This document shows, in pieces, positions 1-10,291 of a stretch of DNA of 64,000 bases. Source of the stretch: Phytopythium helicoides. Taxonomy: Eukaryota > Oomycota > Peronosporomycetes > Pythiales > Pythiaceae. How positions within the stretch are numbered: position 1 is the stretch's first letter; each line of letters starts with the position of its first letter. The stretch covers positions 211,001-275,000 of the forward strand of contig JANFNE010000017.1 of assembly GCA_024867545.1 (NCBI GenBank). The letters are read 5' to 3'. The notes under the pieces were generated by a model. That model ran no database searches. It was not told where the DNA came from and worked only from the letters and a program-made list of their open reading frames with translations. The translations under genes were made by a program, and so were the position numbers.

Positions 1-1023
1 AAGAAAAACACGACCACGGGTAGGAATGCCGTGCTGAAGCCCCCGATCGCTGCTGGAGAGACGTATGCTATCATCGAGTTTGTCGACGAAGAGATGGCCA
101 AGCACGCGGTGCTGACACTTTCAGACCAATACAACTGGCGAACAGGCATGCAGGTCGTGCTGTTCGACGGTACCAACTGCGACAAGCTCAAGCAGAAGAT
201 GTTCCCCGTCGAGATGGGCGGTGGAGGCGACAGTCGTCGCCGCGCCAAGTCGGCGTCCGCCATTTCCCGCCCGCCCGTGCACGTTGAAGCGGTCGGTGAG
301 GGCCTGGATGACCTGCGCGAAGGCAAGGTTAGCACGGGAGTGGTGTACTCAATCCGTGGTGCGGGTGGTTTGATCACCCCTACGCGTCAGGACTCGGCGT
401 GCATCTCCTTCCGCCTGATCCCGGACGAAGACGGGAACGTGGATATTCGTCAGGGCGACTACGTGTCGTTCACTGTCGGCAAGAACAAAAAGAGTGGTCG
501 GAAATACGCGAGCAAGGTCAAGCTCGAGTTCCGCCCGCCGGCTAGTCTCACTGGATCGACGCCGGATACACACAACTCCTCGAACAGCAGCTCAACCGGA
601 GGAAGTGGGCAGCAGAAGGATTACTTTTCGTCGTCTTCGTCGAGTAGATGGGAGTCTCGCAACCGCGCGGCCACCGTCGGCGGGCCGGCCACGCAGCCGT
701 ACCGTGCGCGTTCGTCGTCGTCTGGCACGCGCCCGAAGCTGAATTTGTCGTCGCCTCGTTTGAGTCAGTCGCCGCCAATGATCGCAACTCCGAATGGACA
801 CAGCTCGGGGCTGATGGCTCCGCCCCCGGGACTTCCGGTGACGAGTGGCAGCAACCCGCTGTATCGCCAGGCGCTCGGCCCGGACGGCACGCGCGGATTC
901 GGCCTCCGCCGCCTGGGTGGCGCGGCTGCTGAACCCGAGATGTTCTCGGAGCCTGCCAAGTTTTCGTTCCCCATGGAGCGCAGACGATCTCGCTCGACCG
1001 GCGGCGCCATGCACCCGTTCTAG
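1..1023 (+). CDS. La-related protein (LARP6-like), 3' part, with cold-shock-like and SUZ-C motifs
   Basis: The reading frame is open from the first base of the window and ends at TAG 1021-1023, so the 5' part, where the La motif would lie, is outside. The visible 341 codons begin with an RRM-like stretch (YAIIEFVDEEMAKHAV) and continue into a cold-shock/S1-like beta-barrel segment at about bases 325-530 (GVVYSIRGAGGLITP, then GDYVSFTVGKNKKSGRKYA). A serine-rich linker follows. Near the C terminus is GPDGTRGF, the hallmark of the SUZ-C motif of LARP6 proteins. By family knowledge, such proteins bind RNA and regulate mRNA stability or translation in the cytoplasm. The assignment rests on the RRM-like and SUZ-C signatures because the La motif is not visible. 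A cold-shock-like domain between the two is unusual compared with animal LARP6. Confidence 0.72.
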   Translation, partial: KKNTTTGRNAVLKPPIAAGETYAIIEFVDEEMAKHAVLTLSDQYNWRTGMQVVLFDGTNCDKLKQKMFPVEMGGGGDSRRRAKSASAISRPPVHVEAVGEGLDDLREGKVSTGVVYSIRGAGGLITPTRQDSACISFRLIPDEDGNVDIRQGDYVSFTVGKNKKSGRKYASKVKLEFRPPASLTGSTPDTHNSSNSSSTGGSGQQKDYFSSSSSSRWESRNRAATVGGPATQPYRARSSSSGTRPKLNLSSPRLSQSPPMIATPNGHSSGLMAPPPGLPVTSGSNPLYRQALGPDGTRGFGLRRLGGAAAEPEMFSEPAKFSFPMERRRSRSTGGAMHPF

Positions 1024-1809
1024 TTAGTCCGAGCGCATGGGCCAGCCTGCCAACTTTTTAGAAGCACTGGCGTGGCCAGAAAAAAAGAGTACTCAGGACC
1101 GCAGACTGTATCGGCGGGGTCATCGCAAGGAAGCGTCGCAATGTGCAGGCGGCTCGTAGCGCTTCAGGTTTTCGACGACGAGCCCATGACGCGCGTCACT
1201 CCGCCAGACGCGAATGTAGTAAGTTGACAAAAAAGCAAAATCCGGCACCACCAGGGAGCCTGCCTGTGGATGAAGAGAAAAATAAACACGAGCAACAAAC
1301 AGAACCAAACCAACCAAACAACGAGAAACTACAGTATCGCATTCGTGGTCTGGTCAAGTTGACCCGGTTGAAGCCCTCTTCAAGTGCACGTAATCCATAA
1401 TTGATTCTCTATTGGTGGTGCTCCAGATCAACCGCACGACGCGCACCTCTTCCGACTCACTTGCTTCCAGTATTGAGTCAAATTTAACTTGTGTCCACTA
1501 TGTCCACACGTGTAGCCCCGAATGGGAGGCTTTCCGGTTGCCAAAAGCGAAAGATTCCGCAGCGAGACAAGCGACAGCAGCAGCGTTAGGCGACGCCACA
1601 GGTACGCGGGCGCGCGCCTCCCCTCCTAGCGCTGGCCCCCGACCATCAGCACGGGCTCGCGCTGCTTGGTGCCGAGTTGCAGGTGCTGACGCGTTCTGTG
1701 CTTCGAGAAACCGCAGGGAGAAGCCACGCACCCCGGCCCTTCTCCGCTATTATTTCCCCCAGCTCTAGTTAGATACCAAACCGAAAGCGAGCGCCTCCCC
1801 CAGACCGAG
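1024..1809. other. intergenic region, no gene seen
   Basis: This 786-bp gap lies between the La-related gene and the DDX6-like gene, both on the + strand. Short open frames on both strands have no recognisable protein features. The part just before 1810 is C-rich and pyrimidine-rich (around 1735-1800) and probably holds the helicase promoter and 5' UTR, but I cannot point to a firm initiator element. Confidence 0.5.
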
Positions 1810-3072
1810 ATGGCGACCAAGAACCAGCAGAACTACGCGGCGCCCAGCGAGGAGGGCGAGGCCGGCGGCAACTGGAAGGCCACGCTGCAGCGGCCGGCCA
1901 AGGACACGCGCGTGCAGACGGAGGACGTGACCAACGTCAAGGGCAACGAGTTCGAGGACTACTTCCTCAAGCGCGAGCTGCTCATGGGCATCTTCGAGAA
2001 GGGCTTCGAGCGCCCGTCGCCCATCCAGGAAGAGGCCGTGCCCATTATCCTCGCCGGCCGCAACGTCATGGCGCGCGCCAAGAACGGCACGGGCAAGACG
2101 GCCGCCTTTATCATCCCGTGTCTCGAAAAGACGGACACGAGCAAGAACCACATCCAGGTGCTCATCCTTGTGCCCACGCGCGAGCTCGCGCTGCAGACGT
2201 CGGCTATCGTCAAGGAAATCGGCAAGCACATGGGCGTCGAGTGCATGGTCTCGACTGGTGGTACCAGCCTCAAGGACGACATTATGCGTCTATACAACAC
2301 GGTGCACATCCTCGTGGGTACACCCGGCCGCGTCATGGACCTGGCCAACAAGGGTGTTGCCGACCTGAGCAAGTGCTCCACCGTCATCATGGATGAAGCC
2401 GACAAGCTGTTGTCGCCCGAGTTCCAGCCGCTGCTTGAGCAGCTGCTTAACTACACGGCCAAGACGCGGCAGATCTGCCTCTTCTCGGCCACGTTCCCCG
2501 TGACCGTTAAGGCGTTCAAGGACAAGTTTATCGAGAACCCGTATGAGATCAACCTCATGGACGAGCTGACGCTCAAGGGTGTCTCTCAGTTCTACGCGTT
2601 TGTCGAGGAGCGCCAGAAGGTGCACTGCCTCAACACGCTCTTCTCGAAGCTAGACATCAACCAGTCGATCATTTTTTGTAACTCGGTGAACCGCGTCGAG
2701 CTGCTGGCCAAGAAGGTGACGGAGCTTGGCTACTCGTGCTTTTACATCCACGCCAAGATGAACCAGGCGCACCGCAACCGCGTGTTCCACGAGTTCCGCA
2801 ACGGCGCGACGCGGCATCTTGTGTGCTCGGACTTGTTCACGCGAGGCATTGACATCCAAACGGTGAATGTGGTGATCAACTTTGACTTTCCCAAGAACTC
2901 GGAAACGTACCTGCACCGCATCGGTCGCTCGGGTCGCTTCGGCCACCTCGGTCTCGCCATTAACCTCATCACGTACGACGACCGGTTCAACCTGTACCGG
3001 ATCGAGCAGGAGCTCGGCACGGAGATCCGACCCATCCCGCCCGTCATTGACCGCAACCTGTACTGCAAGTAG
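1810..3072 (+). CDS. DHH1: DEAD-box RNA helicase, DDX6/Dhh1 family
   Basis: An intact, intronless 420-residue frame gives an ATP-dependent RNA helicase of the DDX6/Dhh1/Me31B class, which acts in P-bodies in translational repression and in coupling to mRNA decapping. All core motifs are present in order: Q motif (GFERPSPIQ), motif I (AKNGTGKT), Ia (PTRELALQT), Ib (TPGR), II (DEAD), III (SAT), V (TRGID) and VI ([10 protein letters not shown]). The N-terminal segment [19 protein letters not shown] is characteristic of Dhh1. Length matches the compact members of the family, which lack the Q-rich C-terminal tail of the yeast protein. The start is the first ATG and follows a CT-rich leader. Codon use is strongly GC-biased, as in the surrounding housekeeping genes. 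No defects are visible. Confidence 0.96.
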   Translation: MATKNQQNYAAPSEEGEAGGNWKATLQRPAKDTRVQTEDVTNVKGNEFEDYFLKRELLMGIFEKGFERPSPIQEEAVPIILAGRNVMARAKNGTGKTAAFIIPCLEKTDTSKNHIQVLILVPTRELALQTSAIVKEIGKHMGVECMVSTGGTSLKDDIMRLYNTVHILVGTPGRVMDLANKGVADLSKCSTVIMDEADKLLSPEFQPLLEQLLNYTAKTRQICLFSATFPVTVKAFKDKFIENPYEINLMDELTLKGVSQFYAFVEERQKVHCLNTLFSKLDINQSIIFCNSVNRVELLAKKVTELGYSCFYIHAKMNQAHRNRVFHEFRNGATRHLVCSDLFTRGIDIQTVNVVINFDFPKNSETYLHRIGRSGRFGHLGLAINLITYDDRFNLYRIEQELGTEIRPIPPVIDRNLYCK

Positions 3073-3678
3073 GCAGGCAGTCGGGCCCGCCATGGGGAAC
3101 GTAGGAAGGAGTAGCGCGCGTCGTGGATAGCAACACAACGAGCGGCTTTTCCCCCTGGCAACTTTTGATCTTGGTGTGTGTGTGTGTTTTTTTGTCTTGG
3201 CGTCTCTCCCGTCGCAGGGCTTCACGGAATCGCGCTCGAAGCCAAGTAACCATGACACATCTAGCGGGAACCCACCCATTCATCGCCGTGGCTTGTCCCT
3301 ATTAGCTAAACCCATGTCTGACGGCTCTGAACTGCCTGTCGAGAGGGGACGGCTGTCATCAAAAAACGTGGGTGGAACGCGGAACATGAATCCTTGAGGG
3401 TTCGCGTGCAGCGGCGAGATGATATTCAGTCAGCAGGTACCGTAGACGCGCGTCGCTTCTGCCAGCTTGCTCTCTGTCGTGAGCTGGTCTCTTCCTGGCG
3501 GCGTCATCACCACCAGCACCGACATGGCGGAGACCGAGGGAAGGCAGCAAGAGGGCGACGGAGGAGGTCCAAAAGGCCGTGTTGTCTAGTTTACTACGTC
3601 GTGCTCTGCTCTACTGCACACGGCTGCGCGTCGGCTTAAATACTGTCTGGTCTGGGTAAGTCTAACATGCTAGTGGCG
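3073..3678. other. intergenic region between convergent genes, short GT tract
   Basis: About 600 bp separate the helicase stop codon from the stop codon of the PX-like gene on the opposite strand, so this should hold two 3' ends. A TG run followed by a T run lies at about 3173-3193. No conserved coding segment was recognised. Confidence 0.45.
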
Positions 3679-4623
3679 TCAAAAGTCCACCTCGGCGAAC
3701 ACGCGCCTCCTGCTGGGTAGGGGTGCGGCGCCCACGCTCTGCAGCGCTCCCTTATGCACCTGTGGTAGGCAGAACTCGTTCACGCTGCACAACTTTTGCG
3801 CCTTGGGCGATCTGTCGGGGAACATGCTGGGCTTGGGTTCGGCGTGGCCGCTGTCGTTCGCGGCGCTTTCCGGTCGCAGTTCCTCGAACTGGCGCTTGCC
3901 GAGCGTGTTGGGGCTGGTCTTGGGCTTCTTGTGCGAGTCTGCAGGCGGCTCGACCTCGAGGAAGTTGCGCACGAGGCGCGCGAGCTGGCGGGCGACGTGA
4001 CAGCAGCCGCAGCGCAGGATGGAGCTCTCGACGTAGAGCGCGGACACGCGTCGCACGAGGAACTGCAGGAAGACGTTGAGCGCGCTCATGGCGTCCTTGT
4101 CCTGCGCGCGCAGCTCGGCGACGACCGAGCGGAAGGCGTAGTGGTCGACGACGCTGGCGAGCCACTTGGCCAGGAGGCTGACCTTGTGGTCGAGCTGCTG
4201 CTGGCGCTTGACGTCTGCTGCGAGCGCCTCGAGGCGCGCCCACAGCGCGTCGAAGTCGCCCATGGTCTTGTAGACAAAGTACTGCGGCCGCGGGGCCTGG
4301 GGCCGCACCTGCACGGCGAACTTCTCGTCCTTGCCGCCGATGCAGGACGTGACGGTGGCCACCACGCCGCGCATGCTGAGGAGCTGGCTCGCCTCGGCCG
4401 CGTCCGCCGCGTGGACGCACAGCCGGAGGTCGCTGCGGGCGCTGCGCGGGGCGCTGCTCCGCGTCGCGCTCGAGTGGCGCGGACCGCGAGGCTCAGGGCT
4501 CGCGCGTCCTCCAGAGGGGAAAACTTGGGGTGTGAGCGCCGGCGGCGGCGCGAGGTGAGGTGCCCAGCCGCCTCGGTATGACTGACTCGCGGATTGTATG
4601 GACACTGGCTGGTCGCGCTGCAT
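3679..4623 (-). CDS. PX-like domain protein
   Basis: The minus-strand frame is open for 364 codons. I place the start at the internal methionine at 4623 (MQRDQPVSIQ) because the upstream part translates into low-complexity sequence over a G-run and a TATATA stretch (about 4655) that look like promoter. The protein would be about 314 residues. From roughly residue 65 it reads like a phox-homology (PX) fold: beta strands with KFAVQVRPQAPRPQYFVYKTMGDF, then helices with a leucine-rich core, including a Cys-rich CGCCHVARQLARLVRNFL segment. PX domains bind phosphoinositides on endosomal membranes. The C-terminal 90 residues are polar and probably disordered. The fold assignment is moderate. The usual PX basic lipid-binding pocket is not clear, so it may be a divergent member or another endosomal protein. 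Confidence 0.55.
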   Translation of the reverse strand: MQRDQPVSIQSASQSYRGGWAPHLAPPPALTPQVFPSGGRASPEPRGPRHSSATRSSAPRSARSDLRLCVHAADAAEASQLLSMRGVVATVTSCIGGKDEKFAVQVRPQAPRPQYFVYKTMGDFDALWARLEALAADVKRQQQLDHKVSLLAKWLASVVDHYAFRSVVAELRAQDKDAMSALNVFLQFLVRRVSALYVESSILRCGCCHVARQLARLVRNFLEVEPPADSHKKPKTSPNTLGKRQFEELRPESAANDSGHAEPKPSMFPDRSPKAQKLCSVNEFCLPQVHKGALQSVGAAPLPSRRRVFAEVDF

Positions 4624-5592
4624 AGAACGGCCGAGGACGAAACCGTAGCCTACGGTATATACAGGGAAATGTATGGCGCGGGGGGGGAGAGAGAGAGGCG
4701 GAGGCGGCATCAGCCACAGGGGCCGGATCATTGAAGCCCAGCGCGCACGACGACGTGAGCATACTGGAATCAAGTGCGCCCGCTGACACCCCTACCCGCA
4801 AGGGAGCAGACGCCGACTGGAATTTTGTATGCGCTGCGACAGCTGTCGTTAACCTGTCACAAAAGTAGCTCCCGACCCGTCGCTGCGACGTGCCGTCGTA
4901 CGGCTATCCGTCACAAATTGCGCAAATCGACGCCGAGTTGGACTAAACGTCGGTGATTTAGCCCGCGCCGGCAGACGAGCCGGCTGCGCGCTGACAGCGC
5001 CCAACTGTCGGATCGATGGCGGCACCGTGGCATGTGTACCCATGCGCTGGCGAGTCGCGGGAGCTGGCGGTGCCACTGCGGTCATCTTCTCCTTGGTCTT
5101 CAAGCCCTCAAGACTCACCAGCGCCGCCCCATGGGCTCATGCTCATGACACGAGGAGCTGCGAATGCTGCTGCTCGAAACGTAAAGGTTCGTGCAACGTA
5201 CGTCACGTGACTTGCTGTCCGTCCACATTCACATACTCCATCAGCACCGCCGCGGCGGTCCACGCGCCGGCGATCGCGCGCCACATGGAGCTCCTATCCG
5301 TGGCGGTCGGCCGCTCGCGCGGACGCAGCCGGTGCGGCGGCACCGCCGAGTTGAGCGCAGCCGATCCGCGCGCGGATCCCCAGCGTGAGCTCGCGGGCCA
5401 GCGCCGCGTGCGGATGGATCCACCGCCGGCCACAGCCGCGGCGGCGCACTCGCACCTGGCTCCGGTTGCGGAGACCGGCCCGACCTGATAACATGCGCGC
5501 GGTCAATGGGTTCCTGCTATTGATAGGCGTCCGCAAGAATAGATAGCTGCGCATGTGTGCAGCCATGGACGCGCCTGCAGATCGCTGTGGCC
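4624..5592. other. divergent intergenic region, no firm gene
   Basis: The region lies between the PX-like gene (minus) and the kinesin gene (plus), so it should contain two promoters. On the minus strand TATATA (about 4655) sits roughly 30 bp upstream of the chosen PX-like start. A minus-strand stretch at about 5203-5435 could be the end of a small protein, but its frame changes repeatedly and no family was recognised. Confidence 0.35.
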
Positions 5593-8286
5593 ATGGCGTC
5601 CGCGCCGTCCACGCTGATGCTGCCCGAGCTTGGGCCTTCGTCCGCGGCCGCTGCTGCGGACAACAACCCGGCAGATGCGGATGCGGACGGGGTAGATGTC
5701 CCCGAGGTCGAGGACGCCGACGACAAGTGGGAGGGCCGAGCCAACTTCTTCGTGGCCGTGCGCGTGCGGCCCCGCGTGGCCATCGACCGCAACTCGGCGG
5801 ACGAGATCGTCCGCGCGACCAGCGCCACCGAGCTGCTCGTGCGAACGCCCGTGGCCACTACAGCCCCAACCGCCGAGATGCTCAAGCCGTCCGCATTGCG
5901 GCCACTACGCAAGCCGCCCACGCTGTCCCCAGTCAAGCGCAGCCACCCGAACCAGGTCCTGGAGCGCAGGTTCACGTTCGACCGCGTGTTCTCGCCTCGC
6001 GACGGACAGCCAGACGTGTACGCACAGACGGCGAGAGCTCTCATCCCAGGCGTGCTGCGAGGCTGCAACGCCACCGTACTGGCCTACGGCTGCACGGGCG
6101 CTGGCAAGACGTTCACCATGCTGGGAACGCCAGAGGATCCAGGGCTCATGGCTAGAGCGCTTGACGACCTGTTTCAACGCATTCGCCGGCGATCTGGGAG
6201 CTGCGTCCAAGGCGTCCGCCACCAGCGTCAAGTTCCGAGTGACCGTGTCCTTCCTGGAAGTGTACAACGAGACCATCCGAGACCTCCTCGCTGGATCCAC
6301 TGGGCCAACAACTGCGGCCTCAGCAGCTGGGTTGGATTTACGGGAAGATCCCGTCCGTGGTGTTGCAACCGTTGCCGGACTGTCCGAGATTGAAGTGCGA
6401 CAGCAAAAGAAGTGCTTGCGTTGCTCCGAAAAGGGCACCGACGGCGAGCACAAGAGGCGACTGCGGCGAATGGTGCATCCTCTCGATCGCATGCACTACT
6501 CCAAGTGCTTGTTGAGAGCAAGAGACGACGACAGAAGACTCGCCAGCCAGTGCTGGACCACAGACTTCTGCACGCTCTACGACGGTCGTCAAGGTCGGAA
6601 AGCTGTCGCTCGTCGATCTCGCAGGCAGCGAGCGCGCAGCCTGTGACTCAGAATCGCGGACTTCGACTCGTTGAGGGAGCTAACATCAATCGATCCCTGC
6701 TGGCGCTTGGCAATTGTATCAACGCGTTAGCCGACAAAGCATCGTCTGCAGCCTCATCGGCATCTTTTGTGCCATATCGAGACAGCAAGCTCACTCGGCT
6801 GCTCAAAGACGCGCTTGGAGGCAACTGCCGAACCGTTCTAATTGCTAACGTGTCGCCCGCGGCTGCAAGCGCCGAGGAAACGGTGCATACACTGCAGTAC
6901 GCCACTCGAGCACGCGCAATCCAGACCACCGTAGCGTCCAATGTGGTCGTGTGGACCTCTTCTACTGATGGGGACGAGTGGTCGCGGTCCGCCCGACTGG
7001 ATGACACTCGCGCACCAGCAGCATCGAGTGAGACCGCAACTGCATATGAGGGTGTGATCTCGGGTCTGCGAGGCGAGATCAATGCACTGCGGAAAGCACT
7101 AAGCGACCAGCAGCGAGTAGAAGCAATTGAGTTGCCACCTCTTGTGAAGATCCACAAGTCTCCAGTGAGTGCGCGAAGCTCAACCGTGCAGATGCACGGC
7201 TCGCCACCAAGAAAACATGGCTCACCCGTCAAGATTAGTAGCAATGTCGACAACAACTCCAACAACAACGCGGACGACGAGCATGACGGCGATCCGCATG
7301 CAGATGATCAGGACGCGACAGACGAGGAGCCGACAGATGACCCACAGATGGACGCGCAAATCCGAGCAGCTCGGAGCGTCATTGCGGATGCGTTCGCGAC
7401 ACAGCGGCGCCACGCGCGAGAGCTGCAGACCGCTGAGGATGCATTACGCACCGCGGTGCAAAGCCTTCGGGGAGTCGATCCGAGCCTCGTCTTGCCTTTG
7501 GCATCAACATCGCCCGATCCTGGGGAAAAGACTGATCCAGGCGGTGATAGCGCATCGCAGCACAAAGAGCTCGCGGAGCGCGCGTTGCAGCTTCAGCGCG
7601 ACCGCGAAGAAGCTCGTGCAAAGCTGTCGGCCAGTGCCACGAGGCTGCAGGCGCTAGCGGCGCCGAGTGGACGCGCTGCCAACAGCTCTGCGTCCCAGTG
7701 CGTCCATGTCCCAGTCGTTGGTGCGCGAGCTATTGCTGCTCGAGTTTCGCGTCGGTGAGCTGGAGTACGACAAGCTTGCGTTAGAGCTCGCCTGCAGCGA
7801 GCGCGCGCGCGCCGCAGACGCTGGCGAGGAGCGACGACCAGTGGCTCTCGGAGCTGGCAGCAGCATTCCCACGTCCCGCCACCTCCGTCCAGCCCTCAGC
7901 GGACCCTCAGGCCCCAAGCCTGCAGCAGGAGTCGCAGCTGCTCGAGCTGCTCGAGCCACTTTCGTCAGCACGGAGGCAGTGGGGGATGCAGATGCGCAAC
8001 CCGTCGTTGCCGTACATCCGCCGCCCCAAGCCTGCAGTCGTCTCCACGCTGCCAGCGCTCGCAGCTGCCAGCTGCGAAAGCAGCGACCGGCGCGTCCTCC
8101 GCGCGCGTGGCGCTGCCCTCCATCTCGGCGCCGGCCTCCAGCGGCCTCGCAGCCTTCACGGCGCCCTTACCTCAAGGTGCTCAAGCAGCGTCATCGCCAG
8201 CAAGCGACATCTTCGCGGCACCTTCGCAAGCGATAATGTCATTTACCAGCATTCCTAGTCCGTTTCTATTCCTATTCTATATCTAA
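5593..8286 (+). CDS. kinesin motor protein, kinesin-8-like (frame interrupted)
   Basis: Translation from ATG 5593 gives an N-terminal kinesin motor: FFVAVRVRPR, the P-loop GCTGAGKTFTM (about 6090), EVYNETIRDLL, switch I NGASSRSHA (about 6460), switch II SLVDLAGSERAA (about 6610) and NINRSLLALGNCINALAD, whose wording fits kinesin-8 (KIF18/19). After the motor come an acidic, low-complexity stretch (about 7250-7350) and coiled-coil segments (about 7560-7800). Kinesin-8 motors walk to microtubule plus ends and limit microtubule length in mitosis and flagella. The motor homology crosses frames at about 6180, 6405, 6480-6590 and 6640, and the tail changes frame near 7680 and again downstream. Every break keeps homology on both sides with no intron signals, so single-base assembly errors are more likely than a pseudogene. 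The C-terminal end is uncertain. Confidence 0.78.
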
Positions 8287-8362
8287 ATGTTGGGTAGGAC
8301 GCTTCTCCGCGAGCATGCACTAAGCAGCGCGGTGAGGAAGCCCCCAGTAGGCTGCGATCGCG

Positions 8363-9103
8363 ATGCTGCGCCGGGCGCTGCGCAGGGCGCGGCTGCACCT
8401 GCCAGCGAGCTCCGTGGGCCAGGAGGACGGCGAGCGGCCCGTGGAGCTCGGCGATGGCGCCGAGAGCGCGAGCGTGGCGCACACATCGCTGGCGTTCGAC
8501 GCGGCCGTGGACGAGCACTTCCGGCGCCAGAGCGAGGATGTGGAGGGGCTTGAGGACCTGCTGCGCGCACTGAGGCAGGAGACCAAGGCGCAGCGGCGCA
8601 GCTCGATTGAGAGGGTGGGCGATGAGGCGCAGCGCGCAGCCGACGCGTGGACGCGGCTGCAGCGGCTCTACGGGCTCTTTCAGGCCATGGCGGACGATGA
8701 GGCGGAGCCGTCCAGGCCGCCGGGGAGGGATCAGGGCCTGCGCTCGCTGCTGAACGAGCCCGCACCCGCGCCTGCCGGCGTCATGCTGCGCGACCTGCGC
8801 GTCTTGCCGCGCGAGACGCAGCTCAGTGTGTCCGCGTCGCCACCGCAGGGGTTCTCAGCCGAGATGTTCCTGTCGCTGGGAGACGCGCTGTACGCCGAGA
8901 TGCTCGAGGCCTCATCCACCAAGCAGCAGCACCGCTTCGACCACGACGCGCTGCGCGAGCTGGGCGACACGCTATATGCCGAGGCGGCGTCCCAGTCAGG
9001 TCGTGCCCGTGTCGGCTTGCTGAGTGCCCCTCGAGACGGCATATCCCCTGCGTGTTTCTGCCGATGGAAGCTGCATGTTTCTGGTATTTGCTTCGCCTAT
9101 TAG
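8363..9103 (+). CDS. hypothetical protein with repeated LGDxLYAE motif
   Basis: This intact 246-codon frame starts with an arginine-rich, amphipathic stretch (MLRRALRRARLHLP) that could be a mitochondrial presequence. The middle is helical and charged (EDVEGLEDLLRALRQETKAQRRSSIER), probably a short coiled coil. Near the C terminus, two related segments occur about 30 residues apart, LGDALYAEMLEASS and LGDTLYAEAASQSG. I do not recognise the family. Codon composition resembles the neighbouring genes, which supports coding. It sits about 75 bp downstream of the kinesin stop on the same strand. The last 25 residues are less convincing and might be replaced by an exon after an unseen splice. Confidence 0.55.
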   Translation: MLRRALRRARLHLPASSVGQEDGERPVELGDGAESASVAHTSLAFDAAVDEHFRRQSEDVEGLEDLLRALRQETKAQRRSSIERVGDEAQRAADAWTRLQRLYGLFQAMADDEAEPSRPPGRDQGLRSLLNEPAPAPAGVMLRDLRVLPRETQLSVSASPPQGFSAEMFLSLGDALYAEMLEASSTKQQHRFDHDALRELGDTLYAEAASQSGRARVGLLSAPRDGISPACFCRWKLHVSGICFAY

Positions 9104-9194
9104 TAAGAATTGATCGTACGTGGCTGTTTTGGCCGTTCAACACGTGTGGATGTCATCGCTTGAAGGCCGCTCCACTGCCAGCCTGTCTCGACGC

Positions 9195-9862
9195 CTACTG
9201 GTAGAGTTTCTGGAAGGCGGTCAGCGCGCCAGCGCCGTCCTTCTCGACCTTGTCGACGCCCTGCAGATCGAGCAGCTCGCCACTCGGACGCACGATCACG
9301 AGGCTTGGGATGCCGCCCACGCGCTTGGTCACGCCCACCGCCACCTGCTCCTTGCCAGCGCACACGCCATACTGTTGTGGTCGGCGCGCACAAACGAAGA
9401 ACCATCAGCATCCGACCTTTTCTCCAGCACTACCTCATCTGGCAGTCAACCGCCAGCGCTACAGACAGCTCAGCCCACCTTGCGCTTGAGCTCGTTGCGC
9501 AGCGGCGAGTCGAAGGGCAGCGCCCACCAGGCGCCCTGCTTGTCAGCCAGGTGCGCCTGCTGGTCGTCCGCCGAGGTGTCCGAGCTCACGAAGACCACGT
9601 CGATCGCCGGAGCGGCCTCATTAGCGCGCGCATAGAAAGCGTTCATGGCGGGCTGGAAGTCGCGGCAGTCGGGGCACCAGTCGGCCTGCGCTCGCCGTGC
9701 GCGTCAGTCAAGATCGCCGCCAGGGAAGCTCGAACCCCGCGAGAGACGCACCGCGAAGTAGAGCGCGAGCACGCGGCCGTCAGCGCCCAGCGATTCGCCG
9801 GCACGCGTGTCACCAGCGGCGTTGACAAGCGTAGCGCCTGCGAGGAACGAGGAGGCGCTCAT
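9195..9862 (-). CDS. nucleoredoxin/tryparedoxin-like thioredoxin-fold protein
   Basis: Three exons fit exactly: 9862-9752, 9685-9479 and 9371-9195, with GT-AG introns of 66 and 107 bp, giving 164 residues. Exon 1 ends in VLALYFA and exon 2 begins ADWCPDCRDFQPAMNAFY, so the redox active site is WCPDC, in the position of WCPPC of tryparedoxins and nucleoredoxins. The third exon supplies the cis-proline region VGGIPSLVIVRPSG that completes the thioredoxin fold. Length suits a single-domain tryparedoxin-like oxidoreductase acting on protein disulphides. The start MSASSFLAG is chosen because it gives the usual short N terminus; an upstream in-frame methionine at 9982 would add a basic leader. The Pro-to-Asp change in the active site may alter its redox potential. 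Confidence 0.85.
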
Positions 9863-10291
9863 GGAGCTGACGGAGCGCGCGAAGGTCGACGAGAGTCTCG
9901 AGGCGAGGGCGAATGCCATGCACTTCTGAAGTGACTCGCCAAGAAAGGCAACCGGTCGAATAAATACGTCATTTTGGCTCATGACTTCCGGGAAGTCAGT
10001 TTGAGTTCAACTGGCGCCTCCGCGTCGCGCGATTGGTCCATTTCCGCCGGCGCGACGATATCCGCGGGTGTGATTGGTGGAAACGCGTTCGCCATATCAG
10101 ACCGTCGTGGTTTACCCCGGCAGTATAGTGAAACCCCGTCTGCCGTTTTCTCAGATGATTGTACTGTACGCAAGAGAGCAGGTTCTGGGCCGTTTCCCCT
10201 CGGCACAAGCTCGATTGAGCCAAGCGGAAGCGGCGCGCGACCATCGCCCGGCAGGAGCCCGAGGCAGCTCAGTGGTGAGCGGCCGGCCGAC
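9863..10291. promoter_or_regulatory. divergent promoter region with CCAAT-type boxes
   Basis: This 429-bp stretch separates the tryparedoxin-like gene (minus) from the kinase gene (plus). Two ATTGG sequences (CCAAT on the other strand) occur at about 10031-10036 and 10073-10078, each followed by a purine/pyrimidine-rich segment. They suggest NF-Y-type control of one or both genes. The assignment is by motif only. Confidence 0.4.

Noticed and set aside
3173..3193. TG/T tract after the helicase as a regulatory site
   Set aside because: Simple-sequence tracts of this size are common in 3' flanks; nothing links it to function.
1765..3279. Long minus-strand frames across the helicase gene
   Set aside because: They are shadows of the GC-biased codons of the intact DDX6-like gene and show no protein signature.
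5593..8286. Kinesin as a true pseudogene
   Set aside because: All motor motifs are intact and the slips resemble those in essential genes nearby, so base-level assembly error is the better explanation, though not proven.
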